Below are positions 6,345 through 6,458 of a DNA stretch of 6,458 nucleotides, one piece after another. The notes beneath the pieces are model-generated. The model worked only from the letters and a program-made list of their open reading frames with translations. It made no database searches and had not been told where the DNA came from. Positions within the stretch are counted from its first letter, which is position 1; each line of letters begins with the position of its first letter. The stretch is from CAYFTL01 sp964346145 (GTDB lineage Bacteria > Bacillota > Clostridia > Christensenellales > Aristaeellaceae): positions 1 to 6,458 of the forward strand of contig CAYFTL010000063.1 in NCBI GenBank assembly GCA_964346145.1. Direction: 5' to 3'. The translations under genes were made by a program, and so were the position numbers.

Positions 6345-6378
6345 TCGGAGCTGTACAGGTGCCTCGGAGCTGCAGAGG
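6345..6378. repeat. Two tandem copies of TCGGAGCTNNANAGG upstream of the operon
   Basis: TCGGAGCTGTACAGG (6345-6359) and TCGGAGCTGCAGAGG (6364-6378) are direct repeats with starts 19 bp apart, differing only at three adjacent bases. The first, with flanks (6344-6365), matches the reverse complement of 405-426 at 20 of 22 positions. Their location about 120-155 bp before GTG 6223 suits an upstream regulator site, but no regulator is encoded in the window. Confidence 0.55.
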
Positions 6379-6458
6379 GGACATTTTGGGGGTTACCGGC
6401 CAGAACGTGTTGTTTTGGTATGACCCCTGTTTGTTGGACACTGATTGAGGATCTGAGG

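Larger units (their letters stand above)
6224..6458. other. Upstream intergenic region of the operon
   Basis: About 235 bp precede the preferred start of the PASTA gene. They hold the dyad at 6258-6279 and the tandem motif at 6345-6378, and so probably the operon promoter. No strong -35/-10 pair is visible on the minus strand. No coding frame on either strand in this stretch looks real. Confidence 0.5.

Noticed and set aside
393..6378. Operon as an intact transposon flanked by inverted repeats
   Set aside because: No transposase or integrase in between, the two ends differ in layout (palindrome versus tandem), and no target duplication was seen.
6049..6423. 124-codon plus-strand ORF opposite the PASTA gene, with AAAGGAGGT at 6199-6207
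   Set aside because: It is antisense to proline-rich coding sequence, and the GGAGG complements codons of that gene. No start lies at a suitable distance.

Overview
The window looks like a piece of an actinobacterial (Actinomycetota) chromosome. It is moderately GC-rich by eye and uses GTG/TTG starts freely. Its main proteins are of types typical of Gram-positive cell envelopes: PASTA repeats with a C-terminal NPCBM-like domain, a secreted VWA protein with an actinobacterial-style SGNH hydrolase, and a multi-pass membrane protein. The genus cannot be fixed from the sequence. No rRNA, tRNA, transposase or CRISPR array is visible.

All convincing coding sequence is on the minus strand and reads as one operon from about 6223 down to 488. 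Gene 1 (5105-6223) is a single-pass membrane protein with a proline-rich cytoplasmic head, two extracellular PASTA domains and a C-terminal NPCBM/NEW2-like module. Gene 2 (2580-5105) has a signal peptide, a VWA domain with an intact MIDAS, an Ig-like segment, an SGNH hydrolase, a second beta-rich segment and a C-terminal membrane anchor. Gene 3 is a multi-pass membrane protein with an unrecognised extracytoplasmic domain and a cytoplasmic TIR-like/Rossmannoid C-terminal domain. Both gene junctions use the same TAGTG overlap, in which the last base of the stop is the first base of the next GTG start, so translation is probably coupled.

Gene 3 is the most unusual part. Its ribosome binding site, GTG start and first membrane helix (2580-2365) are in a different frame from the remaining 650 codons (2440-488). 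The two frames overlap and are joined by a heptamer of the canonical -1 slippery form, C CCA AAC (2458-2452), with an AAAGG tract 8 nt upstream. Predicted topology requires the helix and the long ORF to be one polypeptide. This is either programmed -1 frameshifting, a genuine one-base lesion, or a base missed in the homopolymer there.

The operon is bracketed by copies of a 15-base motif, TCGGAGCTNNANAGG. Two copies form a near-perfect 34-bp palindrome just downstream (393-426), and two stand in tandem about 120 bp upstream of gene 1 (6345-6378). Bases 1-487 hold no gene I can defend.

Taken together, the operon looks like an envelope-spanning module: a wall/glycan-binding protein, an anchored metal-dependent adhesion plus esterase protein, and a membrane protein that could relay to a cytoplasmic nucleotide-binding-type domain. 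That functional picture is inference from domain content.
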